DNA from: Rhizobacter sp. AJA081-3
GTDB lineage: Bacteria; Pseudomonadota; Gammaproteobacteria; Burkholderiales; Burkholderiaceae_C
Reading direction: 5' to 3'
DNA length: 64,000 nt
Assembly: GCF_017795745.1 (NCBI RefSeq)
Contig: NZ_CP059067.1
Coordinates: 1,488,001-1,552,000 of the forward strand
The notes beneath the pieces are model-generated. The model had not been told where the DNA came from. It ran no database searches and saw only the letters and a list, made by a program, of their open reading frames with translations. A program made the translations under genes and the position numbers. Positions 43,677-52,704 of this stretch are shown piece after piece; the stretch's first letter is position 1; each line of letters opens with the position of its first letter.

Positions 43677-44708
43677 TCAGTGCAGGTTTTCGGCCGTCAG
43701 GATCTCGACGCGCGGCTGCACCACGTTGAGTGCCCCGCGCACGTTCTCGCACAACGCGCGCAGCACACGCGCGGCGGTGGAGATGCAGTAGTGGATGTCC
43801 TGGTGCAGCACGTACGCCAGGCCGTTGTTGCCCAGCAGCGCGCGGTGCTCGTCGGTGAAGTCGTGCGCGACGACGCCGACCGTGCCCGTGAGCGCCAGGC
43901 TCTCGAGGGCACGCGCCACGCCGGCGCTGCCCGATCCCACGTTGTAGATGCCGGCCACGCGCCCCACGTCGACGCCCTTGCCGCGCAGGAAGCGCAGCAG
44001 CGCCCGGCTGGCGCCAGCGTCGTCGGCGGGCAGGTCAGGGGTGCGCAGCACTTTGAGCTTCGGGAAGCGCTCTTCCACCACCTGGGCGAAGCCGATGCGC
44101 CGCTCGATCTCGGCCGACAGCCGCGTGGCCTGCGAGCTCAGCAGCAGGGTGTCGCGCGATCCGGCGGCCATGCGGCCGAGCAGCAGCCCGGCGGTGCGGC
44201 CGGCCGCGCGATTGTCGGCGCCGATGTGCGTCTCGCGCATCGAGCCGGCCACGTCGCTGAACAAGGTGACCACGTGCACGCCGGTGCGCACCAGCTCGTT
44301 GATCGCCAGCTTCACCGGGGGCAGGTCGGGCGCCATCACGGCCACCGCGTCGCAATCGGCCAGCTGTGCGAGCTCGGCGGAGAACTGCACCGCGTCGGTG
44401 GTGGCCAGCCGGTGCGTGACCTCGGTGATGTGCTGATGGCGGAACTCGCCGGCGGCCTGCGCGATGAGCCGGTCGACGAGCTCGACGAAGGGCGAAGGTT
44501 CGGCCGGCAGCACGAAGGCGAAGCGGAAGTTCGCGCCCTTGCGCGGCCGGCCGCGCTGCGGCGGCGAGCCCAGCTCGGCCACCACCTGCAGGACGCGCTG
44601 CACCGTCTCGGCATTGACGCCCGGGCGCTTGTTGAGCACACGGTCCACCGTGGCCGTGCCGACGCCCGCGCGGGCGGCGATGTCGGCGATGGTGGCGGTG
44701 GCGGACAT
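43677..44708 (-). CDS. LacI-family transcriptional regulator of the polyol operon
   Basis: This 343-residue protein has an N-terminal LacI helix-turn-helix (TIADIAARAGVGTATVDRVLN) followed by a periplasmic-binding-protein-like sensor domain (NFRFAFVLPAEPSPFVELVDR). It probably represses its own promoter and the importer-kinase genes until sugar or polyol binds. A palindrome TTGATG-N5-CATCAA overlapping the putative -10 just upstream supports autoregulation. Confidence 0.93.
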   Translation of the reverse strand: MSATATIADIAARAGVGTATVDRVLNKRPGVNAETVQRVLQVVAELGSPPQRGRPRKGANFRFAFVLPAEPSPFVELVDRLIAQAAGEFRHQHITEVTHRLATTDAVQFSAELAQLADCDAVAVMAPDLPPVKLAINELVRTGVHVVTLFSDVAGSMRETHIGADNRAAGRTAGLLLGRMAAGSRDTLLLSSQATRLSAEIERRIGFAQVVEERFPKLKVLRTPDLPADDAGASRALLRFLRGKGVDVGRVAGIYNVGSGSAGVARALESLALTGTVGVVAHDFTDEHRALLGNNGLAYVLHQDIHYCISTAARVLRALCENVRGALNVVQPRVEILTAENLH

Positions 44709-44729
44709 GGGGCGGGGCGGATTGATGGC

Positions 44730-44760
44730 TTGATGTTAGGCATCAAAATAAATAAATCAA
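44730..44760 (-). promoter_or_regulatory. Promoter and LacI-type operator for the polyol importer operon
   Basis: Reading the minus strand, TTGATT (44760-44755) and TAACAT (44738-44733) are 16 bp apart. A perfect palindrome, TTGATG (44730-44735), five bases, CATCAA (44741-44746), covers the -10. Further half-sites occur at 44722-44727 and 44762-44767. The placement over the promoter of the lacI gene is what a LacI-type repressor would use. Confidence 0.6.
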
Positions 44761-44765
44761 TCATC

Positions 44766-44779
44766 AACCCATCGGGGTT
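44766..44779 (-). terminator. Weak intrinsic terminator after the dehydrogenase gene
   Basis: On the minus strand a 5-bp AACCC/GGGTT stem is followed by a T-rich stretch of about 20 bases. It lies 18 bases after the dehydrogenase stop, which suggests that the isomerase-dehydrogenase pair and the lacI-importer genes are separate units. The stem is short. Confidence 0.35.
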
Positions 44780-44796
44780 TGCGAGGGGGTGAGGCT

Positions 44797-45987
44797 TCAG
44801 GCGGAGAGCTTCGTCCAGCGTCCGCCTCGCCTGGACGACGCGACCACCGCTTCGATGAAGGCCACGCCCTTGATGCCGTCTTCCAGCGTCGGGAAATGCG
44901 CCGCCTTGTCGGCCTTCGCGCCGCCCTTGCGCGCCGCGCGGATGGCCTGCGCGATCTCGCTGTACAGCGTGGCGAAACCTTCGAGGTAGCCCTCGGGGTG
45001 CCCGGCCGGAATGCGGCTGACGCGCGCCGCCGCCGCATTGGCGGCGCCGGTCGCCCGCGCGATCACCTGCGTGGGCTGGCCGAACGGCGACCAGTGCAGC
45101 TGGTTCGGGTGCTCCTGCTTCCACTCCAGCCCGCCCTTCGTGCCGTAGACGCGGATGCGCAGGTTGTTCTCGTTGCCCGGCGCCACCTGGCTGGCCCAGA
45201 GCAGGCCGCGCGCGCCGTTGGCGTAGCGCAGCATCACCTGCGCGTTGTCGTCGAGCTGGCGGCCCTTCACGAAGCGGCTCAGCTCGGCGCACAGCTCGGT
45301 GAGTTCGAGCCCGGTGATGTAGGCGGCGAGGTTGTGCGCATGCGTGCCGATGTCGGCGATCGCGCCGCCGATGCCGTTGCGCGCCGGGTCGGCGCGCCAC
45401 TCGGCCTGCTTCTGGCCGGTGGCCTCGAGCTTCTCGGTCAGCCAGTCCTGCGGGTACTCGACCTGCACGACGCGGATCTCGCCGAGCGCGCCGTCCTTCA
45501 CCATCTGCCGCGCGTGGCGCACCATCGGGTAGCCGGTGTAGTTGTGGGTGACGGCGAAGACGCGCTGGTGCTTCTTCGCGAGCTTGAGCAGCTTCTTCGC
45601 GTCCTTGCTGTTCGTCGTCACCGGCTTGTCGCAGATGACGTGGATGCCGGCCTTCAGGAAAGCCTCGGCCACCGGCGCGTGCAGGTGGTTCGGCGTGACG
45701 ATGGCCACCGCCTCGATGCCGTCGGGCCTGGCCGCTTCGGCCTTCGCCATCGTTTCGAAGTCGCTGTAGATGCGATCCGGCGCCAGGCCGATGGCGCGAC
45801 CCGAACGCTGCGCCTTCTCGGGCGTGGACGACAGTGCGCCGGCGACGAATTCGTACTGGTCGTCCAGCCGCGCGGCGATGCGGTGCACTGCGCCGATGAA
45901 GGCGCCTTCGCCGCCGCCCACCATGCCCAGGCGGATGCGTGCCGGCATCGCGGGAGACTCGTTCTTCTTGCTGCCTTCGATGGCCAT
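44797..45987 (-). CDS. Gfo/Idh/MocA-family oxidoreductase
   Basis: This 396-residue NAD(P)-dependent sugar or polyol dehydrogenase has the Rossmann motif [12 protein letters not shown], the catalytic-lysine segment CDKPV (about 120-124) and the C-terminal alpha/beta domain with the [13 protein letters not shown] histidine segment. It probably oxidises an inositol-like, pentose-like or C4 polyol. It follows the isomerase gene by 12 bp, so the two act together. The substrate is not readable from sequence. Confidence 0.93.
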   Translation of the reverse strand: MAIEGSKKNESPAMPARIRLGMVGGGEGAFIGAVHRIAARLDDQYEFVAGALSSTPEKAQRSGRAIGLAPDRIYSDFETMAKAEAARPDGIEAVAIVTPNHLHAPVAEAFLKAGIHVICDKPVTTNSKDAKKLLKLAKKHQRVFAVTHNYTGYPMVRHARQMVKDGALGEIRVVQVEYPQDWLTEKLEATGQKQAEWRADPARNGIGGAIADIGTHAHNLAAYITGLELTELCAELSRFVKGRQLDDNAQVMLRYANGARGLLWASQVAPGNENNLRIRVYGTKGGLEWKQEHPNQLHWSPFGQPTQVIARATGAANAAAARVSRIPAGHPEGYLEGFATLYSEIAQAIRAARKGGAKADKAAHFPTLEDGIKGVAFIEAVVASSRRGGRWTKLSA

Positions 45988-45999
45988 CGTGTGTCCCCT

Positions 46000-47055
46000 T
46001 CAGAGACCCAGCATGCGCTTGAGCTGTGCCGCGTCGTGCGCCGCCCCGGCGAAGTCGTCGAAGGCCTTCTCTGTGACGCGAATGATGTGGTCGCGGATGA
46101 AGGGCGCGCCTTCGGCGGCCCCTTGCTCGGGATGCTTGAGGCAGCACTCCCATTCCAGCACCGCCCAGCCCTCGTAGCCGTACTGCGCCATCTTCGAGAA
46201 GATCGCCTTGAAGTCGACCTGCCCGTCGCCGAGCGAGCGGAAGCGCCCGGCGCGATTGATCCACGGCTGGTAGCCCGAGTACACGCCCTGGCGGCCGTCG
46301 GGTCGGAACTCGGCATCCTTGATGTGCAGCGCCTTGATGCGCGAGTGGTAGATGTCGATGAAGGCCAGGTAGTCGAGCTGCTGCAGCACGAAGTGCGAGG
46401 GGTCGTAGTTGATGGCGCAGCGCGGGTGGTTGTTCACGCGTTCGAGGAACATCTCGAAGGTCACGCCGTCGAACAGGTCCTCGCCCGGATGCAGCTCGAA
46501 GGCGACGTGGCAGCCGGCCTCGTCGAAGGCGTCGAAGATCGGCCGCCAGCGTTTCGCCAGCTCGTCGAAAGCCGTCTCGATCAGGCCGGGTGGGCGCTGC
46601 GGCCAGGGGTAGAGGTAGGGCCAGGCCAGCGCACCGGGGAAGCTCACGGTGGACGTGAGCCCCAGGTGCTTCGAGGCGCGCGCCGCCAGCAGCATCTGCT
46701 GCACCGCCCAGCGCTGCCGATCGGCGGGCTTGCCGTGCACGGCGGCCGGCGCGAAGGCGTCGAAGGCCTCGTCGTAGGCCGGGTGCACGGCGACGAGTTG
46801 GCCCTGCAGATGGGTGCCGAGTTCGGTGATCGCCACGCCGTTCTCGCGCGCGATGCCGGCGAACTCGTCGCAGTAGGTCTTCGACTCGGCGGCCTTCGCC
46901 AGGTCGAACAGGCGCGCGTCCCACGACGGCACCTGCACGCCCTTGAAGCCGAGCGAGGCGGCCCACTTCGTGATCGCCGGCCACGAATTGAAGGGTGCGG
47001 CGTCGCCGGCGAACTGCGCGAGGTAGATGCCGGGGCCCTGGATGTTGCTTGCCAT
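46000..47055 (-). CDS. Sugar phosphate isomerase/epimerase-like TIM-barrel protein
   Basis: This 351-residue AP-endonuclease-2-fold protein has likely metal ligands in FELHPGEDL, INYDPSHF, LHIKDAEF and VLEWECC. Such enzymes isomerise or epimerise keto-sugars, inosose or sugar acids. The ATG at 47055 has GAGGAG seven bases upstream and is better than the ATG at 47070. With the Gfo/Idh dehydrogenase it forms a two-step oxidation-isomerisation module feeding, by inference, the DHA-type kinase. It is divergent from a small secreted protein gene. Confidence 0.92.
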   Translation of the reverse strand: MASNIQGPGIYLAQFAGDAAPFNSWPAITKWAASLGFKGVQVPSWDARLFDLAKAAESKTYCDEFAGIARENGVAITELGTHLQGQLVAVHPAYDEAFDAFAPAAVHGKPADRQRWAVQQMLLAARASKHLGLTSTVSFPGALAWPYLYPWPQRPPGLIETAFDELAKRWRPIFDAFDEAGCHVAFELHPGEDLFDGVTFEMFLERVNNHPRCAINYDPSHFVLQQLDYLAFIDIYHSRIKALHIKDAEFRPDGRQGVYSGYQPWINRAGRFRSLGDGQVDFKAIFSKMAQYGYEGWAVLEWECCLKHPEQGAAEGAPFIRDHIIRVTEKAFDDFAGAAHDAAQLKRMLGL

Positions 47056-47222
47056 GGGAATGCTCCTCATCGGGGTTGAGTTCAGAAGTCGTTGCGCCGC
47101 GGCGGTGCATGCCGCTGGGGTGTCGAGACCGGGGGAAGCCCTGGCCTGCGGGCCGTCTGTCCGGGTTGGGGCACGGGTTGCGTGGAGACAGGGGCAGACA
47201 TCGATACTTCACGGAGACCTGG

Positions 47223-47516
47223 ATGACGAACCCGTTCCTTGCGCTTGCCGCCGCCGCGGTGCTGCTTGCCGGCGCAGCCGCGCACGCACAAACCGGCGCA
47301 CCCACGCCACGGCCCGACTACACCGTGTTCGTCGACCCGCCGACCGGTTTCGTGTTCGTCAAGCTGCCGCAGGGCTGGCGATTCGCCGGCCGCATCGACG
47401 CGAAGGACGTCGGCCGACTGCCGCCCTGGGTGGCGACCGCCTTGCTGCCGGACGAGCCGCCGCAGGGCGTGGCCGCGAGCACGACCGAGCCCTCCACCGA
47501 CGCTGCGAGGCGCTGA
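47223..47516 (+). CDS. Small secreted or periplasmic protein of unknown function
   Basis: This 97-residue protein has a signal peptide (about 1-23, cleavage after AHA) and a short mature part (VFVDPPTGFVFVKLPQGWRFAGRID) ending in a Thr/Ser/Pro-rich tail. GGAGA lies six bases before the ATG. I do not recognise the family. It is a single gene convergent with the haloperoxidase-like gene and divergent from the isomerase gene. Confidence 0.75.
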   Translation: MTNPFLALAAAAVLLAGAAAHAQTGAPTPRPDYTVFVDPPTGFVFVKLPQGWRFAGRIDAKDVGRLPPWVATALLPDEPPQGVAASTTEPSTDAARR

Positions 47517-47521
47517 GCGGT

Positions 47522-48865
47522 TCACGGTGATGCCCTCGTCACGAGCGCCAGCGCCTGCGCGCCGACGCAGCGGCCCATGGTGGTGCCGTGCTCGATGGCG
47601 CTGCGGAAATGGATGCCCGCGTACAGCCGCGACGCCGCGGCCTGGTCGGCCGCTGCGGCGAAGCTCTTGAATCGTTGCGGCCCCCAGCCGCGGTCGTTGT
47701 GCGCGCGGTCCTCGAAGGCGGTGTCGCGGCCGTAGAAGGCCTCGAGCACCGCGGCGGCCGAGCCCGACTGCACCGAGTGGCCCGAGGGGTATTCGGGGAA
47801 AGGCGGTGTCTCCATCAGCGGCGGCACCCAGTTGCTGTCGAAGGCCAGCTGGATGTAGGTGACGGGCCGCAGCAGGTTGAGCTGGTACTTCACCTTCCAG
47901 GTCGCGACGAAGGCATCGGACATGGCCATGTTCATGCGCGCGTACTGCTCGGCCGCCGTGGCCAGGCTGGCCTTGCGGTCGCGCAGCAGGTCGGTGAGGA
48001 TCCAGGCCCAGTGGCCGGCCGGCGTGGGCGTCTTCAGCGGATCGTCGGCCCAGTAAAGCGCGATGCGCCGCTGCTCCTCGGTCGGCTGCACGCCGGCGCG
48101 GCGCACCTCGTCGGCCTCGCGGTGAAAGGGCGAGCCCGGGGTCTCGTCGTACTTCGGCGGGCCGGGCGGTGCGCAGCGCTGCTGTGCCATCGGCATGAAG
48201 GGCCGGTTGTCGCCCCAGTTCGGCAGCAGCGGGCGCGCGAAACGCGGCGGGGTGGGCACCCAGGCGCCGGGGCCGCTGGGCGACACGTAGGCGGCGTCCA
48301 GCCGCGTGCGCCTCGGCCCGATCGCGTCGTGGCCGCCGTCGGTGCGGGCCCAGGTCATCAGCGCCATGGCGAGCAGCTTGCCGTGCGTCTCGGAGCGGAT
48401 GATGACTTCGGGCGTTCGCTGCGCCGGGTCGAAGTCGGCCGGCTGCGCCACCGGCATGTTGCGCTCCAGCGCCTCGAAGCGCGCCTTCCAGTCGGGCGGC
48501 GCGTTGGGCAGCAGCATCTGCGTCAGCGCCGCCAGCGTCGAGTTGGCCACGGTGGGCCAGTGAAGCACTTCGTCGGGTTGGGCCGCGGGCAGGGATTCGA
48601 GCTCTACCAACTGCCCCGCGAAGCTGCGCTGCCCCGGCAGGCCGGCGACGATGGACTCGTACAGCCCCAGGCCCAGGTAGGCCAGCGTGCGCGCCGCCAC
48701 CGGCGGCGACTGTCCCGGCGTCTGCTGGATCGCCGGCAGCACGACGCGGAACCACTCGGTAGCGACCGCGGCGCTGTGGCGCGAGGCGCCGGTGGCCGAC
48801 CCCTGCGCCTGCACCGCACCCGCCGCGGCGAGCAGGCAGAACAGCAGCGCTCTCAGGGCTGCCAC
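47522..48865 (-). CDS. Secreted vanadium-haloperoxidase-like protein (PAP2 superfamily)
   Basis: This protein is about 447 residues from the GTG at 48865, with a signal peptide ending AVQA. The vanadate/phosphate-site segments are present: K...RP in VKYQLNLLRPVTY, PSGH in FPEYPSGHSVQSG, and SRLYAGIHFRSAIEHG with the Arg and His of the third motif. This fits vanadium-dependent haloperoxidases or periplasmic PAP2 phosphatases; the sequence cannot decide between halide oxidation and phosphatase action. The start lies 13 bp inside the end of the FG-GAP gene, so the two are co-translated at the 3' end of the xylose operon. Confidence 0.88.
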   Translation of the reverse strand: MAALRALLFCLLAAAGAVQAQGSATGASRHSAAVATEWFRVVLPAIQQTPGQSPPVAARTLAYLGLGLYESIVAGLPGQRSFAGQLVELESLPAAQPDEVLHWPTVANSTLAALTQMLLPNAPPDWKARFEALERNMPVAQPADFDPAQRTPEVIIRSETHGKLLAMALMTWARTDGGHDAIGPRRTRLDAAYVSPSGPGAWVPTPPRFARPLLPNWGDNRPFMPMAQQRCAPPGPPKYDETPGSPFHREADEVRRAGVQPTEEQRRIALYWADDPLKTPTPAGHWAWILTDLLRDRKASLATAAEQYARMNMAMSDAFVATWKVKYQLNLLRPVTYIQLAFDSNWVPPLMETPPFPEYPSGHSVQSGSAAAVLEAFYGRDTAFEDRAHNDRGWGPQRFKSFAAAADQAAASRLYAGIHFRSAIEHGTTMGRCVGAQALALVTRASP

Positions 48866-50571
48866 GGCACCAGCCCCCTCTGCCGGTCGACGAGGTAGAA
48901 GCCATCGGCAGCGGTCTCGAACCAGGGGCTGGTGAGCGCTGCATCGCCCGGCTTCGCGCCGGGCCACAGCACACGCAGGCGCGCCTTCGTCGCCTCGCCC
49001 AGGCCGACATGCAGGAATCCGACCGTGCCGCTGGCATGGCCGCCGCCGACGAGTTGCTCGCGGCGCTGCACGCGGCCGCCAGCCTCGACTTCGAGCCACG
49101 CGCCGATGGCGTCGCGGTTGGCGCCGTCCTGGCGCAGGCGGACCTGCAGCCAGTGACCCAGCGGCCGGGTTGCGGCAGCGCTGCCGGCACCGACATTGCG
49201 CCACAGCCTGGCGCGTTCCCAGCGGTTGACGATGACCGCATCGAGCAACCCGTCGCCGTTCAGGTCGACCATCAGTCCGCCGCGGCCACGCTGGTAGTTC
49301 AGCAGGCCCGACTCGCCGGCCGCTTCCACATAGCGGCCGTCGGGCCCGCCCAGCAGCAGGTTGCTCGGGTCGAGCATCGCGAAGTCGGGCATGTTGCCGA
49401 CGTTGCCCTTGACGACGAAGAGGTCCTGCCAGCCGTCGTTGTTGACGTCGACGAACTGCGCATGCCATGCGGTCGAGGGGTGCACGTCGCCGCCCGCGAA
49501 CGGGCGGTGCGCGGTGACGCCCTTGACGAAGGCCACGTCGCGGTACACGGGCTTGGTGGCACCCGCGGCCAGCATCTGCAGCTTGTTGTCGGCCATGCTG
49601 GTGAGGAAGTAGGCCGGGTAGCCGCTGCCGTCGAGGTCGGCGCTGGCGATGCCCATGCCCCAGATCTGCAGAGGCTTCCAGCCCTCGTCGGCGCCGAACA
49701 GGCGGGGCGCGGCGCCGGCATCGCTGCCGGGAGGAACATGCCAGAGCTGCTCCTGCCCGCCCTTGTAGTACTCGCGATCGTTGGCGATGCGCAGCGCCGG
49801 CAGGCCGCTGCGGTTCCAGTCGGAGAACATCATGCTCAGCGCGCAGTGGCCGGGCCGCAGCGGCAGCGGCGCATCGAAGGCCAGCGCCGCGCCGCGCGCC
49901 GGGCGCAGCAGGGCGTTGTCCGTGCAGTTGCCCCAGGGGAAATCCTGGCGGGCGCGATCGACGTAGGTGCCGAAGGCCAGCGTGGGGTGTGCATCGCGGC
50001 CCAGCCAGGCGGCGGCGAACGCGGTGGTCCACTGGTTGCCGCCTTCGAAACGCCAGCGTTCGTTGGCACGTTCGAAACGGCATTCGCCAAGGCCTCGCAT
50101 CAGCAGCGTCTCGCCGACACGCAGCACGACGAGGTCGAGCAAGCCATCGCTGTCCAGGTCGATCGGGTAAGCGCCGAGCGTGCTCGTCAGTTCCAGGCCG
50201 GCGCGTTCCTGTATGAACTTCAGGGCCCCGCCGCGCGCGCTCTTGTTGCGGTAGAACTTCGAGCGGTTCGCGCCGCCGGCGATGAACAGCGAAGGCGCTC
50301 CGCTGCCGTCGCAATCCAGCGCGGCCACGCCGCCGCCGACGGTGTATTCCCAGTCGCCGTCGAAGCGGCTCTGCACGCCGGCGGCATCGGTCTCGTCGAC
50401 GAAGCGCGGGAGCGCGCGCGGCGCCGTCGGTTCTGGCCTCGCGCCCGGCGCCGCCTGCGCCTGCGCGGCTGCGGGCGGCAGCGCGAGCAGGCCCGTGCAG
50501 GCGAGCATCAGCCCAGCGGCCTCCCGCCACCGACGCCGGCGCTCGCCTCGACCGTCGATCCGCGCGCTCAT
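48853..50571 (-). CDS. Secreted FG-GAP/VCBS beta-propeller protein with ASPIC/UnbV-like C-terminus
   Basis: This 572-residue exported protein has a basic N-terminus and hydrophobic signal (about 1-40). At least five calcium-loop repeats are visible (LDCDGSG, LDSDGLLD, LDGSGYP, VNNDGWQD, LNGDGLLD), typical of an integrin-like beta-propeller. The last ~110 residues (LQVRLRQDGANRDAIGAWLEVEAGG) match the ASPIC/UnbV domain. It begins two bases after the xylG stop and ends overlapping the haloperoxidase-like gene. A surface binding or scaffolding role for the partner enzyme is an inference. Confidence 0.9.
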   Translation of the reverse strand: MSARIDGRGERRRRWREAAGLMLACTGLLALPPAAAQAQAAPGARPEPTAPRALPRFVDETDAAGVQSRFDGDWEYTVGGGVAALDCDGSGAPSLFIAGGANRSKFYRNKSARGGALKFIQERAGLELTSTLGAYPIDLDSDGLLDLVVLRVGETLLMRGLGECRFERANERWRFEGGNQWTTAFAAAWLGRDAHPTLAFGTYVDRARQDFPWGNCTDNALLRPARGAALAFDAPLPLRPGHCALSMMFSDWNRSGLPALRIANDREYYKGGQEQLWHVPPGSDAGAAPRLFGADEGWKPLQIWGMGIASADLDGSGYPAYFLTSMADNKLQMLAAGATKPVYRDVAFVKGVTAHRPFAGGDVHPSTAWHAQFVDVNNDGWQDLFVVKGNVGNMPDFAMLDPSNLLLGGPDGRYVEAAGESGLLNYQRGRGGLMVDLNGDGLLDAVIVNRWERARLWRNVGAGSAAATRPLGHWLQVRLRQDGANRDAIGAWLEVEAGGRVQRREQLVGGGHASGTVGFLHVGLGEATKARLRVLWPGAKPGDAALTSPWFETAADGFYLVDRQRGLVPWQP

Positions 50572-50573
50572 CG

Positions 50574-51365
50574 TCAGGCAGCCAACGCAGGCCGCTTTCC
50601 CTGGATGATCATCTGCAGCACCTCGTCCTGCGTCACATCCTTCATGTGCACCATGCCGACGACGCTGCCGTTCTTCATCACAGTGGCGCGGTCGCAGACC
50701 TCGAACACGTCGTGCATCTCGTGGCTGATCAGGAAGATGCCGATGCCTTCGGCCTTCAGGCGCTTGATCGTCTCGAGCACCATGCGCGTCTCGGCGGGGC
50801 CTAGCGCCGCGCAGGGCTCGTCCATGATCAGGATGCGCGCGTTGAAGTACAGCGCACGCGCGATCGCCACCGACTGGCGCTGGCCGCCGGACATGCGCAG
50901 CACCGGGTCGAGGATGTTCTTGAAGTTCGGGTTCAGGCGCTTGATGACGTTGCCGGCCTCGTACTCCATGCGCCGGCTGTCGAGCGTGCGCCAGGGCGTC
51001 AGCAGTTCGCGGCCGAGGAACAGGTTGCCGGGCCCGTCGAGGTTGTCGGCCAGCGCCAGCGACTGGTGGATCGTCTCGATGCCGGCGGCCTGCGCGTCGT
51101 GCGGGGTGCGGAAGCTCACCGGCTTGCCGTGCACCTCGATCGAGCCTTCGTCGGGCACGTAGACGCCCGACAGCACCTTGATCAGCACCGTCTTGCCGGC
51201 GCCGTTGTGGCCCAGCACGCCGACGCATTCGCCGGCATAGAGGTCGAGGTCGACGTGGTTAACCGCGACCAGGCCGCCGAAGCGCTTGACGATCTGCCGC
51301 ATGCGCACGAAGGCCTCGCGGTCCGAGGGCGCCTCGACGGCCGGAGCTTGTTCCATCGGGCTCAT
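50574..51365 (-). CDS. xylG: Xylose-type ABC importer ATPase, single-cassette form
   Basis: This 263-residue ATPase has Walker A GHNGAGKT, signature [15 protein letters not shown], Walker B ILIMDEP and the switch His in [11 protein letters not shown]2 ATPases such as E. coli XylG or RbsA normally contain two fused cassettes (about 500 residues); this one has a single canonical cassette and presumably acts as a homodimer, as in FrcA-type importers. It starts two bases after the xylH stop and is followed two bases later by the FG-GAP gene. Confidence 0.93.
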   Translation of the reverse strand: MSPMEQAPAVEAPSDREAFVRMRQIVKRFGGLVAVNHVDLDLYAGECVGVLGHNGAGKTVLIKVLSGVYVPDEGSIEVHGKPVSFRTPHDAQAAGIETIHQSLALADNLDGPGNLFLGRELLTPWRTLDSRRMEYEAGNVIKRLNPNFKNILDPVLRMSGGQRQSVAIARALYFNARILIMDEPCAALGPAETRMVLETIKRLKAEGIGIFLISHEMHDVFEVCDRATVMKNGSVVGMVHMKDVTQDEVLQMIIQGKRPALAA

Positions 51366-51367
51366 GG

Positions 51368-52573
51368 TCAGGCCTTCTTCTGGTAGACGACGTCGAACCA
51401 CACCGACACGATCAGCACGATGCCGATGAAGATCTGCCGCATCGGGCTGGAGACGTCGAGCAGCACCATGCCGTTGTCGAGCGTCTGGATGAGCAGCGCG
51501 CCGAGCACCGCGCCGGGAACGGAGCCAGTGCCGCCGGCAAACGAGGTGCCGCCGATCACGGCCGCGGAGATGACGTAGAGCTCGGCCAGCTGGCCGATCG
51601 AATTCGCGCCTGAACCCAGGCGGGCCGTCGTGATCACCGACGCGATCGCCGCGAGAACGCCGGTGAGGATGAACAGCGACCAGACGAGCCAGGTCGTCGG
51701 CAGGCCGGAGAGCAGCGCCGCCTCGGGGTTGCCGCCGTAGGCGAACACGTAGCGGCCGTAGCGCGTGCGCTGCGCGACGAAGGTCATGAACACGACGATG
51801 GCCAGCAGGATCAGCACCGGGATGCCGATGCCCCGGCCCCGGGGCTCGCCGGCTGCGTCGACGTTGGTGAAGTCCGGTGCCAGGCACATCGTCCAGATGA
51901 AGCCGGCGATCGCGGCGCACATCAGTGCGCTCTTCAGCGCGTCGACCCAGATCGGCGCCGGCTCGATGCCGTAGCGCCGCTGATCGCGCCGTCCGGTCCA
52001 CGCGTGCCAGACGACCCAGACCGCGGCGAGCAGACCGAGCACGATGCTGGCGGTGACGCCGATCGCGCCATCGACCCCGCCGCCGAGCGCCTGGTAGGTC
52101 GGGTGCAGCGGCGCCAGCGTCTGGCCGTCGCTGACGAGGAAGGCGGCGCCGCGGAACATCAGGTAGCCGGCCAGCGTGACGATGAAGGCCGGGATGCGCA
52201 TCTTCGCGACCAGCGCGCCCTGCACGGCACCGACGGCGGCGCCCAGCAACAGCGCGACGCCGATGCTCGCGATCCAGCCGGTGGTCGAGTCCGGCGGAAA
52301 GGCGCGCGTCTGGACCCAGGCCGCAGCCATGCCGCTGAAGGCCAGCAGGGACCCGACCGACAGGTCGATCTGCCGCGCGACGATCACGTAGACCATGCCG
52401 CAGGCCATCACCGCGATGACGCAGGTCTGGATCGACAGGTTGTAGAGATTCTCCGCGGAGAGAAACAGACCGTCGGTCAGGACGTTCAGCACGATCGCGA
52501 TGACGATCAGCGCCGCGACCATCGACGACAGCCGGGGATCGAGGCGCAAGCGCGCAAGCAGACCCGAGAGCAT
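51368..52573 (-). CDS. xylH: Xylose ABC importer permease
   Basis: This 401-residue CUT2 permease has ten or so helices. Diagnostic segments are [19 protein letters not shown] near residues 65-83 and the [22 protein letters not shown] loop. The central hydrophilic insertion (about 200-255) is the length seen in XylH rather than RbsC. It brings D-xylose from XylF into the cytoplasm, powered by the single-cassette XylG. A 131-bp gap with a hairpin separates it from xylF. Confidence 0.94.
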   Translation of the reverse strand: MLSGLLARLRLDPRLSSMVAALIVIAIVLNVLTDGLFLSAENLYNLSIQTCVIAVMACGMVYVIVARQIDLSVGSLLAFSGMAAAWVQTRAFPPDSTTGWIASIGVALLLGAAVGAVQGALVAKMRIPAFIVTLAGYLMFRGAAFLVSDGQTLAPLHPTYQALGGGVDGAIGVTASIVLGLLAAVWVVWHAWTGRRDQRRYGIEPAPIWVDALKSALMCAAIAGFIWTMCLAPDFTNVDAAGEPRGRGIGIPVLILLAIVVFMTFVAQRTRYGRYVFAYGGNPEAALLSGLPTTWLVWSLFILTGVLAAIASVITTARLGSGANSIGQLAELYVISAAVIGGTSFAGGTGSVPGAVLGALLIQTLDNGMVLLDVSSPMRQIFIGIVLIVSVWFDVVYQKKA

Positions 52574-52669
52574 CTCGACTCCTCAGGAGTTGCGGCCAGG
52601 ACAGCCGGCACGTCGGCCGGCCGGCTTGGCCAGGATGGGCGGCCGCGCGTCACGCCTGCGCGACCGCCC

Positions 52670-52697
52670 GCTGGAGCCCGTCCGCCGGGCTTCCAGC
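52670..52697 (-). terminator. Attenuator-like hairpin after xylF
   Basis: An 11-bp stem with one bulged base (52670-52680 with 52686-52697) and a five-base loop lies eight bases past the xylF stop. Hairpins there often raise expression of a binding protein above that of its permease by 3'-end protection and partial termination. No T-run is present. Confidence 0.45.
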
Positions 52698-52704
52698 GCG
52701 GCTG

